Positions 42,700 to 52,286 of a stretch of DNA of 64,000 nucleotides are shown in pieces. The position numbers were made by a program, and so were the translations under genes. The notes beneath the pieces were generated by a model. It was not told where the DNA came from. It saw only the letters and a list, made by a program, of their open reading frames with translations, and made no database searches. This DNA comes from AWTP1-13 sp963840445. GTDB lineage: Bacteria > Pseudomonadota > Alphaproteobacteria > Rhizobiales > Hyphomicrobiaceae. How positions within the stretch are numbered: position 1 is the stretch's first letter; each line of letters opens with the position of its first letter. Location: contig CAWIZC010000015.1 in the NCBI GenBank assembly GCA_963840445.1, positions 1-64,000 on the forward strand, in the 5' to 3' direction.

Positions 42700-44367
42700 C
42701 TACCGGTTGCGCTTCGAGGCGGCCGCCGCCCGGACCTGCGACAGCGTCTGGCGCACGGCCAGCGCTTCGGGATCGATCTTCAGCTCTATGATGGCTGGTT
42801 TACCTGCTTTCAGCGCGGCGCGAAGCGCAGGCGCGAAGTCTGCGGTCGCCTCGATGGTGTAGCCGTCGGCGCCAAAGCTGCGCGCGTAGGCGGCGAAGTC
42901 AGGATTGACGAGTGTGGTGCCGACCACCCGGCTCGGATACTCGCGCTCCTGATGCATGCGGATGGTGCCGTACATACCGTTGTTGGGGATGACGGTAATG
43001 ATGGGGAGCGAGTACTGCACGGCGGTGGCGAGCTCCTGGCCGGTCATCAGGAAGCAGCCGTCGCCTTGGAAATTGACGACCGGGCGATCAGGGTGGGCGA
43101 GCTGGGCGGCAATCGCCGCCGGCAGACCATATCCCATCGAGCCGGAGGTCGGCGCGAGCTGCGTGCGATAGCTCTTGTACTCGAAGTAGCGATGCAGGAA
43201 GGCGGCGTAGTTGCCGGCGCCGTTGGTGACGATGGCGTTGTCGGGCAGGATTTCCGAGGTCATGCGGATCACCTCGGCGAGCTTCACAGCGCCGGGCAGC
43301 GGGACCGGCGTGAGGTAGGCCTCGCAGGCGGCACGCAGGGCCGCGCGATGCTCGCCCCAAGCGATGTGCGCGGGCGGCTGCAACGTACCGAGCGCGTCGG
43401 CAAAGGATTGAGCCGACGCGGCGATCGGCAGGTCGGGCCGGTACACCGAGCCGAGTTCGTCGGGCGAGGGATGCACGTGCACGAGGAACTGCTGCGGGTT
43501 CGGAATGTCGAGGAGCGTGTAGCCGCTGCTGGTCATCTCGCCCATGCGCGCGCCGACCACGATCAGTAGGTCGGCGGTCTTGACCGCCTGGGCGAGCTTG
43601 GGATCGATGCCGATGCCAACGCAGCCCGCATAACAGCGATGCCGATTGTCGACGTAGTCCTGGTAGCGGAAGGCAGAAGCGACCGGCAGGTCGAAGCGCT
43701 CGGCGAAAGCCTCGACGGCGCCCTTGATCGAAGTGCTCCAGCCGGGACCGCCGACGATCATCAGCGGACGGGTGGCTTTCGCCAGTGCTGCCTGCAGCGA
43801 GGCCATGTCGGAGGCGCCCGGATGCGCGACGGCGATGTTCGCGCGCTTGGCGTCGGTCGCCTCGCACTCTGCCGCCAGCATGTCCTCCGGCAAGCCCAGC
43901 ACAACCGGGCCGGGGCGGCCCGAGCGGGCCATGTGGAAGGCGTGGCTGACGTATTCGGGGATGCGCTCGGTCTGGCGGATCACGGCCGCCCACTTCACGA
44001 ACGAGGAGAGCAGCTCCTTGGTCTCGAACTCCTGGAACGCTTCGCGGTCCTCATGGCCGAGGCTCGGCAAACCGACAAAGGTGACCATCGGGGTGGAGTC
44101 CTGCTGGGCAACATGCAGGCCGCTCATGGCGTTGGCCATGCCGGGACCGCGCGTGACGAAGCAGACGCCGGGCTCCCCGGTGATCTTGCCCCAGGCTTCC
44201 GCCATCATGGAGGCGCCGCCCTCCTGGCGGCAGATGATGGTCTTGATGCGATTACTGTCGTGCAGGCCGTCAAGGGCGGCAAGGAAGCTCTCACCCGGCA
44301 CCGTGAAGGCGGTGGTGGCGCCCTGGGCCTCGAGCTGATCGATCAGAATTTTGCCGCCGTGGCGCAT
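42700..44367 (-). CDS. ThDP-dependent enzyme, acetolactate synthase large-subunit-like
   Basis: 555 residues from ATG 44367, which has GGAGG at 6-base spacing; a GTG lies 15 bases further up. Three-domain ThDP fold: PYR domain with catalytic Glu49 (CRQEGGASMM), a central domain, and the PP domain with GDGCFLMTGQELATA and NNGMYGTIRMHQ binding ThDP-Mg. ALS-like but without a neighbouring regulatory subunit (ilvH), so it may be an oxalyl-CoA-decarboxylase-like or other 2-ketoacid enzyme. Downstream of a methyltransferase gene on the same strand. Confidence 0.85.
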   Translation of the reverse strand: MRHGGKILIDQLEAQGATTAFTVPGESFLAALDGLHDSNRIKTIICRQEGGASMMAEAWGKITGEPGVCFVTRGPGMANAMSGLHVAQQDSTPMVTFVGLPSLGHEDREAFQEFETKELLSSFVKWAAVIRQTERIPEYVSHAFHMARSGRPGPVVLGLPEDMLAAECEATDAKRANIAVAHPGASDMASLQAALAKATRPLMIVGGPGWSTSIKGAVEAFAERFDLPVASAFRYQDYVDNRHRCYAGCVGIGIDPKLAQAVKTADLLIVVGARMGEMTSSGYTLLDIPNPQQFLVHVHPSPDELGSVYRPDLPIAASAQSFADALGTLQPPAHIAWGEHRAALRAACEAYLTPVPLPGAVKLAEVIRMTSEILPDNAIVTNGAGNYAAFLHRYFEYKSYRTQLAPTSGSMGYGLPAAIAAQLAHPDRPVVNFQGDGCFLMTGQELATAVQYSLPIITVIPNNGMYGTIRMHQEREYPSRVVGTTLVNPDFAAYARSFGADGYTIEATADFAPALRAALKAGKPAIIELKIDPEALAVRQTLSQVRAAAASKRNR

Positions 44368-44488
44368 CGCCTTCCTCCGCACAATGCTTTGGGTGTTTGT
44401 TTAGCGCGCCTACGCAACCCGCGGCGAGGGGCAAAAAACGCATGACAGCGTTGGCTCCCCCTCTCCTCAGGAGAGGAGGGTTGGGCGA

Positions 44489-45319
44489 TCAGGCGCGGCG
44501 GGCCAGCATTACCACCGGGGCGATGCAGCCAGCCTCCAAGCCAGCCAGCATGTTTGCGGACTTGTCGCGGGCTTGCGCTCCCATCACCAGATGCAGGCCT
44601 AGAGGCGGCATCGGGCCGCCTGCCGCGGTGAGGCGCTCGCGGAAGAAGGCGATGCCAAACGCCGTGCGGTCCTCGATGTCGTTGACGGTGAACCCGGCCT
44701 GCTGGAGCAGCGTCCGCGTCTGCCCGGGCGTGCGCAGGTGGCTGACGGCCGGCGTGTCGGCCCAGGGAACGGGGTACTGGAGGCCGCTTTGCGGGCCTTG
44801 CATGACGTCGTACACGCAGAATGTGGCATTCGGCTTCAGCACGCGCGCGATCTCGGCATAGAGCGCGGGCCGATCCTCGATGTTCATGGCCACGTGCAGG
44901 GTGACGGCAGCATCGAATGTGGCGTCGGCGAATGGCATGTCGAGTGCGCTGGCGGCACGATAGTCGATGCGGTCGGCCAGGCCAGTGCGCGCCGCGAGCA
45001 AGCGGGCGACGGCGATATAGTCGGCGGTGAGGTCGATGCCGGTGACCTGGCAGCCGCGCGTGCCGGCGATGAAGCGGGTGGCGCCGCCCAGGCCACAGCC
45101 GACGTCGAGCACATGGGCTGCCGGCGTCAATGCCATCTTACCAACGACATGCGCAGTGGCGGCGCGTCCGCCGATATGGAATTCGTCGAGCGGAGCCAGA
45201 GCCTCGGGCGCGATCCGGTCGGTGCCGAGGCCGGCAGCGGCTAGCGCAGTCTCAATCCGCTGCGCAAGTTCAGGCAGCCCGTAGTGCCGGGCCACTGCCG
45301 CTTCCAGCCCATCCACCAT
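44489..45319 (-). CDS. class I SAM-dependent methyltransferase
   Basis: 276 residues. Motif I VLDVGCGLGGATRFIAG (about 70-86), GIDLTADYI at the end of strand 2, and MPFADATFDAAVTLHVAMNIEDR as motif II-III region. UbiE/sarcosine-dimethylglycine methyltransferase-like group. Substrate unknown. It precedes the ThDP enzyme by about 120 bp; a small GGAGAGG/CCTCTCC inverted repeat lies in between. Confidence 0.88.
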   Translation of the reverse strand: MVDGLEAAVARHYGLPELAQRIETALAAAGLGTDRIAPEALAPLDEFHIGGRAATAHVVGKMALTPAAHVLDVGCGLGGATRFIAGTRGCQVTGIDLTADYIAVARLLAARTGLADRIDYRAASALDMPFADATFDAAVTLHVAMNIEDRPALYAEIARVLKPNATFCVYDVMQGPQSGLQYPVPWADTPAVSHLRTPGQTRTLLQQAGFTVNDIEDRTAFGIAFFRERLTAAGGPMPPLGLHLVMGAQARDKSANMLAGLEAGCIAPVVMLARRA

Positions 45320-45395
45320 GACTGCCTCGCCATCGACTGCGCAGGCAGGCTAGCGGCAGCCTGCGCGGGAGGCCAGCCAGGATGGACGATGCCGA

Positions 45396-45731
45396 TCAGG
45401 AAGCCGGCGGCAGAAACAGGCAGAGCAGGCGCATGGTGCCGTCGCTGGTCGGCCGCATGCACGCGTGCATCTGGTTGTCCTTGGATTCGCGTCTTGGGAA
45501 GTTGGCTGGCACGATGACGGAGCCGTGCTTGGTGGTGACGATCATCGAGCCGGGGTTGTAGGCGTAGGCGGGCGAACCCAGCATGCTGGAAGTGAACGGT
45601 GCCGGCACCATCTCGACTTTGTCGACGACGGCGCAATCCATGGCATGGCAACACTCAATAGGGTACCAGTCGTGCGCGGCTGCTGGAGTTGCGGTTGCGA
45701 GCAGTGCAGCCAGGAACCATTTCTTCGACAT
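45396..45731 (-). CDS. secreted small Cys-rich protein
   Basis: 111 residues from MSKKWFLAALLATATPAAAHDWYP (signal peptide to about residue 20), with GAGGGT upstream. Mature part DWYPIECCHAMDCAVVDKVEM has an ECC-DC cysteine set; a second block NQMHACMRP lies near the C-terminus. This DWYP-CC-DC pattern occurs in conserved alphaproteobacterial secreted proteins of unknown function. Stands alone. Confidence 0.7.
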   Translation of the reverse strand: MSKKWFLAALLATATPAAAHDWYPIECCHAMDCAVVDKVEMVPAPFTSSMLGSPAYAYNPGSMIVTTKHGSVIVPANFPRRESKDNQMHACMRPTSDGTMRLLCLFLPPAS

Positions 45732-46183
45732 TGTGGACCCTCGTCTGGTCAAAGGTTTTGTCGCGCTCTGCCTCCATCCCTGAGTGAATTTCCGCCCTAG
45801 CCCTTACCGACGCGTGTGCTTGCCGCCGTTCCGGCCAATGCACACCCCACCGGAAGCCAACTGCAAAGCCCGTGCCTCCGAACCAAGCAACGCAGATGCG
45901 ACACGTTAGGTTGCGTGATTGTGCTGCGATTCGTCTGGTTGGTCGCGGCAGAGGTGTACCCATTCAGCATCATGCTGCGGCAATTCTACCGCTTTGAATT
46001 ACGAGCAGGGCCGAATTGGCATGAAAGTTATGCAAAATTTGCCCAGTAGTTGGGCGATGCCGGCTGGCGGAACGTGTTGCATCGGGGGATCAGGCCCGGC
46101 CACGGGGTTGCAGCAGAACACTTTCGAGCGGTCGACCGGACGGTCATATTTTCGCGAGCGGCGCGTGAGGTTAGCCAAGGGGC
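45732..46183. other. 452-bp gene-free stretch
   Basis: Between the small secreted protein (45731) and the YeeE/YedE gene (ends 46184), both on the minus strand. No convincing open frame, repeat or RNA gene seen. It probably carries the promoter of the secreted-protein gene. Confidence 0.35.
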
Positions 46184-47275
46184 CTATGCGACCGTCACCA
46201 TGCGCTCCAGCACGCGCAGGCCGTAGACGCCGCCAGCGACGATAGCGGCGAAGGTCAGGAACGAGCCCAGAGCCAGGGTCGACACGCCCGTGATCGCCTG
46301 GCCGACCGTGCAGCCAAGCGCCAGCACGCCGCCGATGCCCATCAGGGCGGCGCCGAGCAGATTGCGCAGGGTGTCGCCGGTGTCGGAGAAGGTGGACACG
46401 CGGAAGCGGCGCATGGCCAGCGCCGCAACGCACGCGCCGAGCAGGGCGCCAAACACGCTGGCCGTGCCGAAGCCCGGCACCGGCACGGCGGTGAAGCGCT
46501 GCAGCCATTCCAGCGCGTCGCCAGCGGGACGCACGTAGGTCAGCGAGATGGGTGCCGTCGGGCGCGTGGCGAAATCGTCGTAGGCAAGTCCGGTCAGCGC
46601 CCAGCCGCCGATGACGACCAGGCCGACGCCGATGCCGGAGAAGACATGCACGGGCGAGGCGCGGAAACGCCCGTTGCCAAAGCAGTAGACGAGGGCCGAC
46701 CCTGCCAGCAGCGCCGTGACGAGCAGGTTGCCGACCGCTGCCTGCAGGCCGGTCGCGGCTGCGAGCAGGTCGCCGAGCCCCTGCGTCGGTGCGGCAAGGC
46801 CCCACGCACTCGCGCGCTCGATGGCCGCGCGCGCCGGCGCGAAGACCCCGCCGATCGTCATGTAGGCGAACAGGCCGAGCACGACCAGCGTGAAAAGCGC
46901 GCGCAGATCGCCGCCGCCGGCACGCGACAGATTGCGGCTCGGACAGCCGCCGGCGAACACCATGCCGAAGCCGAACATCAGCCCGCCGACGATGTGCCCG
47001 ACCCAGCCCAGCGCCGGCGCCATGTACATCGACTTTTCCAGCGCGACGACGCCGGTCGCTTGCAGCAGCTGCGCCCCGATCAACGCGGTTGCGGCAGCCA
47101 GAATCCACGCGCGAAAGCGCCGCCAGTCACCGAAATTCACGATGTCGGACAGCGAGCCCATGGCGCAATAGTTGGTGCGGAACACAATGGCCCCGAACAG
47201 GAAGCCGAGCACCAGCCCACCAATCGCGAGGGCGAGCGCGCTGTCGCGGGTCAGAAATTCGCGCAAGGCATCCAT
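46184..47275 (-). CDS. YeeE/YedE family sulfur-compound transporter
   Basis: 363 residues from MDALREFLTRDS. About nine membrane segments with the two-fold pattern and conserved cysteines of the YeeE/YedE family: NYCAMGSLSD, FAGGCPSRN and ALGCTVGQ. Members such as TsuA take up thiosulfate by passing it between Cys residues. The length is that of the single-protein form containing both halves. No TusA gene adjoins. The start has only a weak ribosome site. Confidence 0.88.
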   Translation of the reverse strand: MDALREFLTRDSALALAIGGLVLGFLFGAIVFRTNYCAMGSLSDIVNFGDWRRFRAWILAAATALIGAQLLQATGVVALEKSMYMAPALGWVGHIVGGLMFGFGMVFAGGCPSRNLSRAGGGDLRALFTLVVLGLFAYMTIGGVFAPARAAIERASAWGLAAPTQGLGDLLAAATGLQAAVGNLLVTALLAGSALVYCFGNGRFRASPVHVFSGIGVGLVVIGGWALTGLAYDDFATRPTAPISLTYVRPAGDALEWLQRFTAVPVPGFGTASVFGALLGACVAALAMRRFRVSTFSDTGDTLRNLLGAALMGIGGVLALGCTVGQAITGVSTLALGSFLTFAAIVAGGVYGLRVLERMVTVA

Positions 47276-47501
47276 ATTGTTCGGTATCCGGTGGGGCGCC
47301 CACATCGGCGGGGACCCGGCTAGATGGCCGTTTCGCCTGCGGTTTGCAACCTCGGGCGCCGTCAAAACGGCGATTCCAAAGCCCCGACGGCGATTTTCGC
47401 ATTGCGCGTGCTTGCAACCGCTTGTGCTTGTGTCCAGAAGCCGGCGGGAGAACGCAAATCTGCAGGTTGCACCCTGCCGGAAACAGCGCTGCATTACGCG
47501 T

Positions 47502-50500
47502 ATGAACAAGATGATTCGCCCGTCCGAAGCCGCCAACAGCCGCGTCAGTGGCCGTGCGCCGTTCGTGCATCTCAAGGTGCATTCGGCCTATTCGCTGCTG
47601 GAAGGGGCGCTGACCATCCCGCGGCTCGCCAAGCTGGCGGTCGGCAACGGCTTTCCGGCGCTCGGCCTGACCGACACCAGCAACCTGTTCGGCGCCTTGG
47701 AGTTCTCCGACAAGCTGGCTGGCGTTGGTGTGCAGCCGATCGTTGGTTGCACGCTGCAGATCGATTTCGGCGATCGCGCACAGGGCAACGGCTTTTCGCG
47801 CACCGGCACCAATCAGCCGCGCGCGCAGCCAGCCGGGGCGGTGGCGCTGCTGGCAGCTGACCAGCTCGGCTACCAGAACCTGATGAAGCTTGCCTCGTGC
47901 GCCTTCTTTGACCCGGCCGAGGACGAGCCGCCGCACCTTGAGATCGAACGCCTGGAAGCGCATGGCGAGGGCCTGATCGCGCTGACCGGCGGACCGGACG
48001 GTCCAATCGACCGGGCGCTGCGCGAGGATCAGAAGGAGGCGGCCCTTGCTTGCCTCAAGCGGCTGCAGAAGGTCTTCGGCGACCGCCTTTACGTCGAGCT
48101 GCAACGACATGGCCTCAAGCACGAGGCGGAGACGGAGCCGGCGCTGCTCGATCTCGCCTACGCGCACGGCCTGCCGATCGTCGCCACCAATGAGGTGTAC
48201 TTCGCCTCGCCCGACGACTACGAGGCGCACGACGCGCTGCTGTGCATCGCCGAGGGCCGCTACGTCGTTGAGGACGACCGCCGCCGGCTGTCGCGCGAGC
48301 ACTTCTTCAAGACCGCCGAGCAGATGGGCACGCTGTTTGCCGATCTGCCGGAAGCGCTGGTCAACACGGTGGAGATCGCGCAGCGCTGCGCCTTCCGCCC
48401 CGCGGGGCGCAAGCCGATCCTGCCCCGCTTCGTTGCTGCCGACGCGGGCGTCAGCGCCGGCGAGTTGCTCAAGCTGGAGACGGCGGAGCTGCGCGCGCAG
48501 GCCGAGGCCGGGCTGGAGCGGCGGCTTGCCAACGCGCCGCCGGCGCCTGGTTTCACCGTCGAGGACTACCGCAGGCGGCTGGCCTTCGAGATCGACGTCA
48601 TCTCGAAAATGAAGTTTCCCGGCTACTTCCTGATCGTGGCCGACTTCATCAAGTGGGCCAAGTCGAACGGCATCCCCGTCGGCCCCGGCCGCGGCTCGGG
48701 CGCCGGTTCGGTGGTGGCCTGGTCGCTCACCATCACCGATCTCGATCCCCTCCGCTTCGGCCTGCTGTTCGAGCGCTTCCTGAACCCCGAGCGCGTGTCG
48801 ATGCCCGACTTCGACATCGACTTCTGCCAGGACCGCCGCGACGAGGTGATCCGCTACGTGCAGAAGAAATACGGCGCCGACCGCGTCGCGCAGATCATCA
48901 CGCACGGCAAGTTGCAGGCGCGCGCCGTCCTTCGCGACGTCGGCCGCGTGCTGCAGATGCCCTATGGGCAGGTCGACAAGCTGTGCAAGCTCGTACCCAA
49001 CAATCCGGCCAATCCGGTGACGTTGCCGCAGGCCATCGAAGGCGAGCCGAAGTTGCAGGAGGCGCGCGACAGCGAGCCGATGGTGGCGCGCCTGCTGGAG
49101 ATCGCGCAGAAGCTGGAAGGCCTGTATCGCCACGCTTCGACGCACGCGGCCGGCATGGTGATCGGCGACCGGCCGCTCGACGAGCTGGTGCCGCTCTATC
49201 GCGATCCCAAATCGAGCTTCCCCATCACCCAGTTCAACTGGAAGCTGGTGGAGGCCGCGGGCCTCGTGAAGTTCGACTTCCTCGGCCTGAAGACGCTCAC
49301 CGTGCTGCAGAAGGCCGTGGCGCTTATCAAGCGCGGGCGCGGCATCGATCTCGACCTTGCCGCCCTGCCGCTCGACGACAAGAAGAGCTACGATCTGCTG
49401 GCCAGGGCCGACACGGTCGGGGTGTTCCAGCTGGAAGGCTCGGGCATGCGCGACAGCCTCAAGCGGCTGAAGCCCGACCGCTTCGAGGACATCATCGCCA
49501 TGGTGGCGCTGTACCGCCCCGGTCCGATGGACAACATCCCGACCTACATCAACCGCAAGCATGGCGAGGAGCCGGTCGACTGCCTGCATCCCATGCTGGA
49601 ACCGATCCTGAAGGAGACCTACGGCGTCATCATCTATCAGGAGCAGGTGATGCAGATCGCCCAGGTGATGGCCGGCTTCTCGCTCGGCGAAGCCGACCTG
49701 CTGCGGCGCGCCATGGGCAAGAAAGACAAGAACGAGATGGCGAAGCAGCGGAGCCGCTTCGTGCAAGGCGCCTTGAAGAACGGCGTGAAGAAAGCGGAAG
49801 CGGAATACATTTTCGAGCTGGTCGACAAGTTCGCAGGTTACGGCTTCAACAAGAGCCACGCGGCCGCCTACGCGGTGGTCAGCTATCACACGGCCTACCT
49901 GAAGGCGAACTTCCGCGAGGAGTTCCTGGCCGCCTCCATGACGCTCGACATGGGCAACACCGACAAGCTCGCCATGTACACGTCCGAGGCGCGGAAGTCG
50001 GGCATCGAGATCCTGGCGCCGAGCGTGAACGCGTCGGAGGTAGACTTCCTGGCCGAGCCGCCGGCCAAGGGCAAGGAGCGCGGTGCCATACGCTATTCGC
50101 TGGCGGCGCTGAAGAACATCGGCGCACAGGCCGTGGAGAGCCTGGTCGCGGAGCGCAGCGCCGAAGGACGGTTCCGCGACCTGTCCGATTTCGCCAGCCG
50201 GTGCAACACCAAGGCCATCAACAAGCGGGCTCTGGAAACGCTGAGCGCCGCGGGCGCTTTCGATGCTTTCGAGAGCAACCGCGCGCTGGTGCATGGCAAT
50301 GTCGAGCAGATGCTGGCCTTCGCTAACCGCTTGGCCGCCAACAAGGCACAGGGCACCGCCGATCTGTTCGGAGGGGGCGCTACCGCGCGGGCGCAGATGG
50401 ATGTGCGTGTCGTGACGCCCTGGACGCCGATGGAGCGGCTGCAGCATGAGTTCGAGGCGGTCGGGTTCTTCCTCTCCGGTCACCCGCTCGATGCCTACAA

Positions 50501-51065
50501 GTCCGTGCTCGACAAGCTCGGCGTGCTGACCTATGCCGAGATCGAGGCTAAAGGCGAGCGTGGTGCGGTGGCGGGCCGCGTGGCCGGCATCGTCGTGTCG
50601 GCGCGCGAGCGGCGCTCGCAGAAGGGCAACAAGTTCGCCTTCGCCATGTTCTCCGAGCCAACCGGCCAGTTCGAGGCGGTGATCTTTTCGGAGACACTGG
50701 CCGCCTCGCGCAGCCTGCTGGAGCCCGGCACCGCGGTGCTGATCTCGGTCGAGGGCGAACGCGACGGCGAGACGCTGAAACTGCGCGCGCAGGCGATCGA
50801 GTCGCTCGACCAAGCCGCCCAGGGCGTGCAGCGCGGCTTGAAGGTAGTCCTCGACCGACGCGCCCTGCAAGGCAGCAAGAACGGCCTCGCCGCCCTCAAG
50901 ACGCGGCTGAAGCCCGGCGGCAAGGGCATCATCTCGATCAGCGTGGAACTCGACGACAGGGGCCGCGAGGTGGAGATCGCCATGCCCGGTCGCTTCGACA
51001 TCTCCCCCGCCCAGAAGGGCGCCATCGCCACTGTGCCAGGCGTTCTGGAAGTGGTGGACGTTTAG
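47502..51065 (+). CDS. dnaE: DNA polymerase III subunit alpha
   Basis: 1187 residues from MNKMIRPSEAANS. PHP domain starts FVHLKVHSAYSLLEGAL (about 20-36); palm catalytic residues in PDFDIDFCQDRRDEV (about 434-448) and the third Asp near FDFLGLKTLT (about 589); helix-hairpin-helix and an OB-fold (about 980-1100) near the C-terminus. The replicative type 1 enzyme. The in-frame extension upstream to 47172 overlaps the divergent YeeE gene and is not coding. Confidence 0.97.
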   Translation: MNKMIRPSEAANSRVSGRAPFVHLKVHSAYSLLEGALTIPRLAKLAVGNGFPALGLTDTSNLFGALEFSDKLAGVGVQPIVGCTLQIDFGDRAQGNGFSRTGTNQPRAQPAGAVALLAADQLGYQNLMKLASCAFFDPAEDEPPHLEIERLEAHGEGLIALTGGPDGPIDRALREDQKEAALACLKRLQKVFGDRLYVELQRHGLKHEAETEPALLDLAYAHGLPIVATNEVYFASPDDYEAHDALLCIAEGRYVVEDDRRRLSREHFFKTAEQMGTLFADLPEALVNTVEIAQRCAFRPAGRKPILPRFVAADAGVSAGELLKLETAELRAQAEAGLERRLANAPPAPGFTVEDYRRRLAFEIDVISKMKFPGYFLIVADFIKWAKSNGIPVGPGRGSGAGSVVAWSLTITDLDPLRFGLLFERFLNPERVSMPDFDIDFCQDRRDEVIRYVQKKYGADRVAQIITHGKLQARAVLRDVGRVLQMPYGQVDKLCKLVPNNPANPVTLPQAIEGEPKLQEARDSEPMVARLLEIAQKLEGLYRHASTHAAGMVIGDRPLDELVPLYRDPKSSFPITQFNWKLVEAAGLVKFDFLGLKTLTVLQKAVALIKRGRGIDLDLAALPLDDKKSYDLLARADTVGVFQLEGSGMRDSLKRLKPDRFEDIIAMVALYRPGPMDNIPTYINRKHGEEPVDCLHPMLEPILKETYGVIIYQEQVMQIAQVMAGFSLGEADLLRRAMGKKDKNEMAKQRSRFVQGALKNGVKKAEAEYIFELVDKFAGYGFNKSHAAAYAVVSYHTAYLKANFREEFLAASMTLDMGNTDKLAMYTSEARKSGIEILAPSVNASEVDFLAEPPAKGKERGAIRYSLAALKNIGAQAVESLVAERSAEGRFRDLSDFASRCNTKAINKRALETLSAAGAFDAFESNRALVHGNVEQMLAFANRLAANKAQGTADLFGGGATARAQMDVRVVTPWTPMERLQHEFEAVGFFLSGHPLDAYKSVLDKLGVLTYAEIEAKGERGAVAGRVAGIVVSARERRSQKGNKFAFAMFSEPTGQFEAVIFSETLAASRSLLEPGTAVLISVEGERDGETLKLRAQAIESLDQAAQGVQRGLKVVLDRRALQGSKNGLAALKTRLKPGGKGIISISVELDDRGREVEIAMPGRFDISPAQKGAIATVPGVLEVVDV

Positions 51066-51105
51066 CGCCTTTCCGACTCGGTCGGACTCGGCCAAAGAGC
51101 CAATG

Positions 51106-51197
51106 TGTCATGGTCGGGCTTGTCCCGACCATCCATCCATCAACCTGCTCCCGAATTAGAGGATGGCTGGATCCTCGGGACAAGCCCGAGGATGACA
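51106..51197. repeat. REP-like palindromic element
   Basis: About 92 bp between dnaE and the MDR gene. It begins TGTCATGGTCGGGCTTGTCC and ends with CTCGGGACAAGCCCGAGGAT and GACA, so the ends are inverted relative to each other (GGGCTTGTCCCGA / TCGGGACAAGCCC). Related in style, not identical, to the element at 20020. It probably sits at the 3' ends of both convergent genes. Confidence 0.7.
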
Positions 51198-51264
51198 GTT
51201 CGGCCGAGGTTCCGGTTCAAATAGAGCCCGACAATTCTATCGTCTGACACCGTCGCGATTCCGG

Positions 51265-52233
51265 CTAACTCGCCTTTACGATGACGTTGCCGATCGTTCC
51301 GCGCTCGACCGCTTCATGCGCGGCTGCGATTTCGGCCAGCGGGAAGGTGGGTCCAACGCGATTGAGTAGTTTCCCGGCTTCGAGGGCTTGCGTGATGCCG
51401 GTCACCGCGCGCTCGCGTTGCTCGGCATCGAGCTGATAGACCAGGAAGAACTGCAGCAGGATGGAATTGGCGAGGCAGAAGAAGCTCGGGATGGTGGCTT
51501 CGGCGCCCGTGCCGTAAACGATGACGCGGCCCTTCGGCCGTAGCACCGCCGGTATCAATTTGGCGTTGGCGGTCAAATCCATCTCGATGATGGCGTCCAC
51601 ACCACGCTTGCCAGTGATCTCGGCAACACGCTGCCCCACGTCCTCACGCTTGTAGTCGATGCAATGGTCGGCGCCAGCTTCGCGTGCAGCCTTTGCCTTG
51701 TCCTCGGACGATATGGTGGTGATGACAGTGGCACCGCGCGCCTTGGCGAACTGAATGACGTACTGGCTCACCGAGCCGGCACCGCCCGACACGAACAGGG
51801 TGGTGCCGTTGTTCGCGCCGGCCAGTTCGACCGCTGGATAGGCCGTCATGGCGGGTATGCCGAGACAGGCTCCTGCCTCGAAGCTCACGTTGCCAGGCAG
51901 AGGCACGGCCTGAGCGTCGGGCAGCACAATGAACTCTGCGGCAGTTCCGGACGGCCGCTGCCACTGCCCATTCCAGATCCACACCCGCTGACCCACGCGC
52001 GAGGTCGGCACGCCGGCGCCGACCGCCTCGATCTCGCCGGCACCATCGCTGTGCGGGATCACTCTCGGGAAAACCAGTTTGCGAAGCCCGCGACTTTTCA
52101 CGTCGGACGGGTTCACTCCGGAAGCGCGTATACGCACGCGCACTTCGCCTGGGCCGGGTTTAGGGGTTTCAACATCGCCGACGCGCAGCACATCGCGTGC
52201 GGGTCCCATGGCTTCGTAGAATGCAGCACGCAT
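51265..52233 (-). CDS. zinc-independent MDR, quinone oxidoreductase-like
   Basis: 322 residues from MRAAFYEAMGPARDVLRVGD (GGGAGGAGG upstream decides the start over 52263). GroES-like N-terminal domain (SGVNPSDVKSRG) lacking zinc ligands, then NADPH-binding VSGGAGSVSQYVIQFAKARGATVI (AGAVG-type loop). Resembles NADPH:quinone reductase/zeta-crystallin. Precedes nothing on the same strand downstream; the repeat at 51106 follows it. Confidence 0.92.
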   Translation of the reverse strand: MRAAFYEAMGPARDVLRVGDVETPKPGPGEVRVRIRASGVNPSDVKSRGLRKLVFPRVIPHSDGAGEIEAVGAGVPTSRVGQRVWIWNGQWQRPSGTAAEFIVLPDAQAVPLPGNVSFEAGACLGIPAMTAYPAVELAGANNGTTLFVSGGAGSVSQYVIQFAKARGATVITTISSEDKAKAAREAGADHCIDYKREDVGQRVAEITGKRGVDAIIEMDLTANAKLIPAVLRPKGRVIVYGTGAEATIPSFFCLANSILLQFFLVYQLDAEQRERAVTGITQALEAGKLLNRVGPTFPLAEIAAAHEAVERGTIGNVIVKAS

Positions 52234-52286
52234 GGTTCGACCTCCTCCCGAGGCATAAGACATCGGACCTGAGGGTTATGCTTGCG

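Noticed and set aside
42569..42700. Short frame starting KVFLAESSINTLLYRIL that recalls a receiver domain
   Set aside because: Lacks the acidic pocket and stops making sense after about 25 residues, running into the ThDP gene; not supportable as a gene or fragment.
47127..51095. 1322-codon open frame antisense to dnaE
   Set aside because: It mirrors dnaE, is His/Arg/Gln-rich and lacks any family motif; a typical antisense shadow of GC-rich coding DNA.
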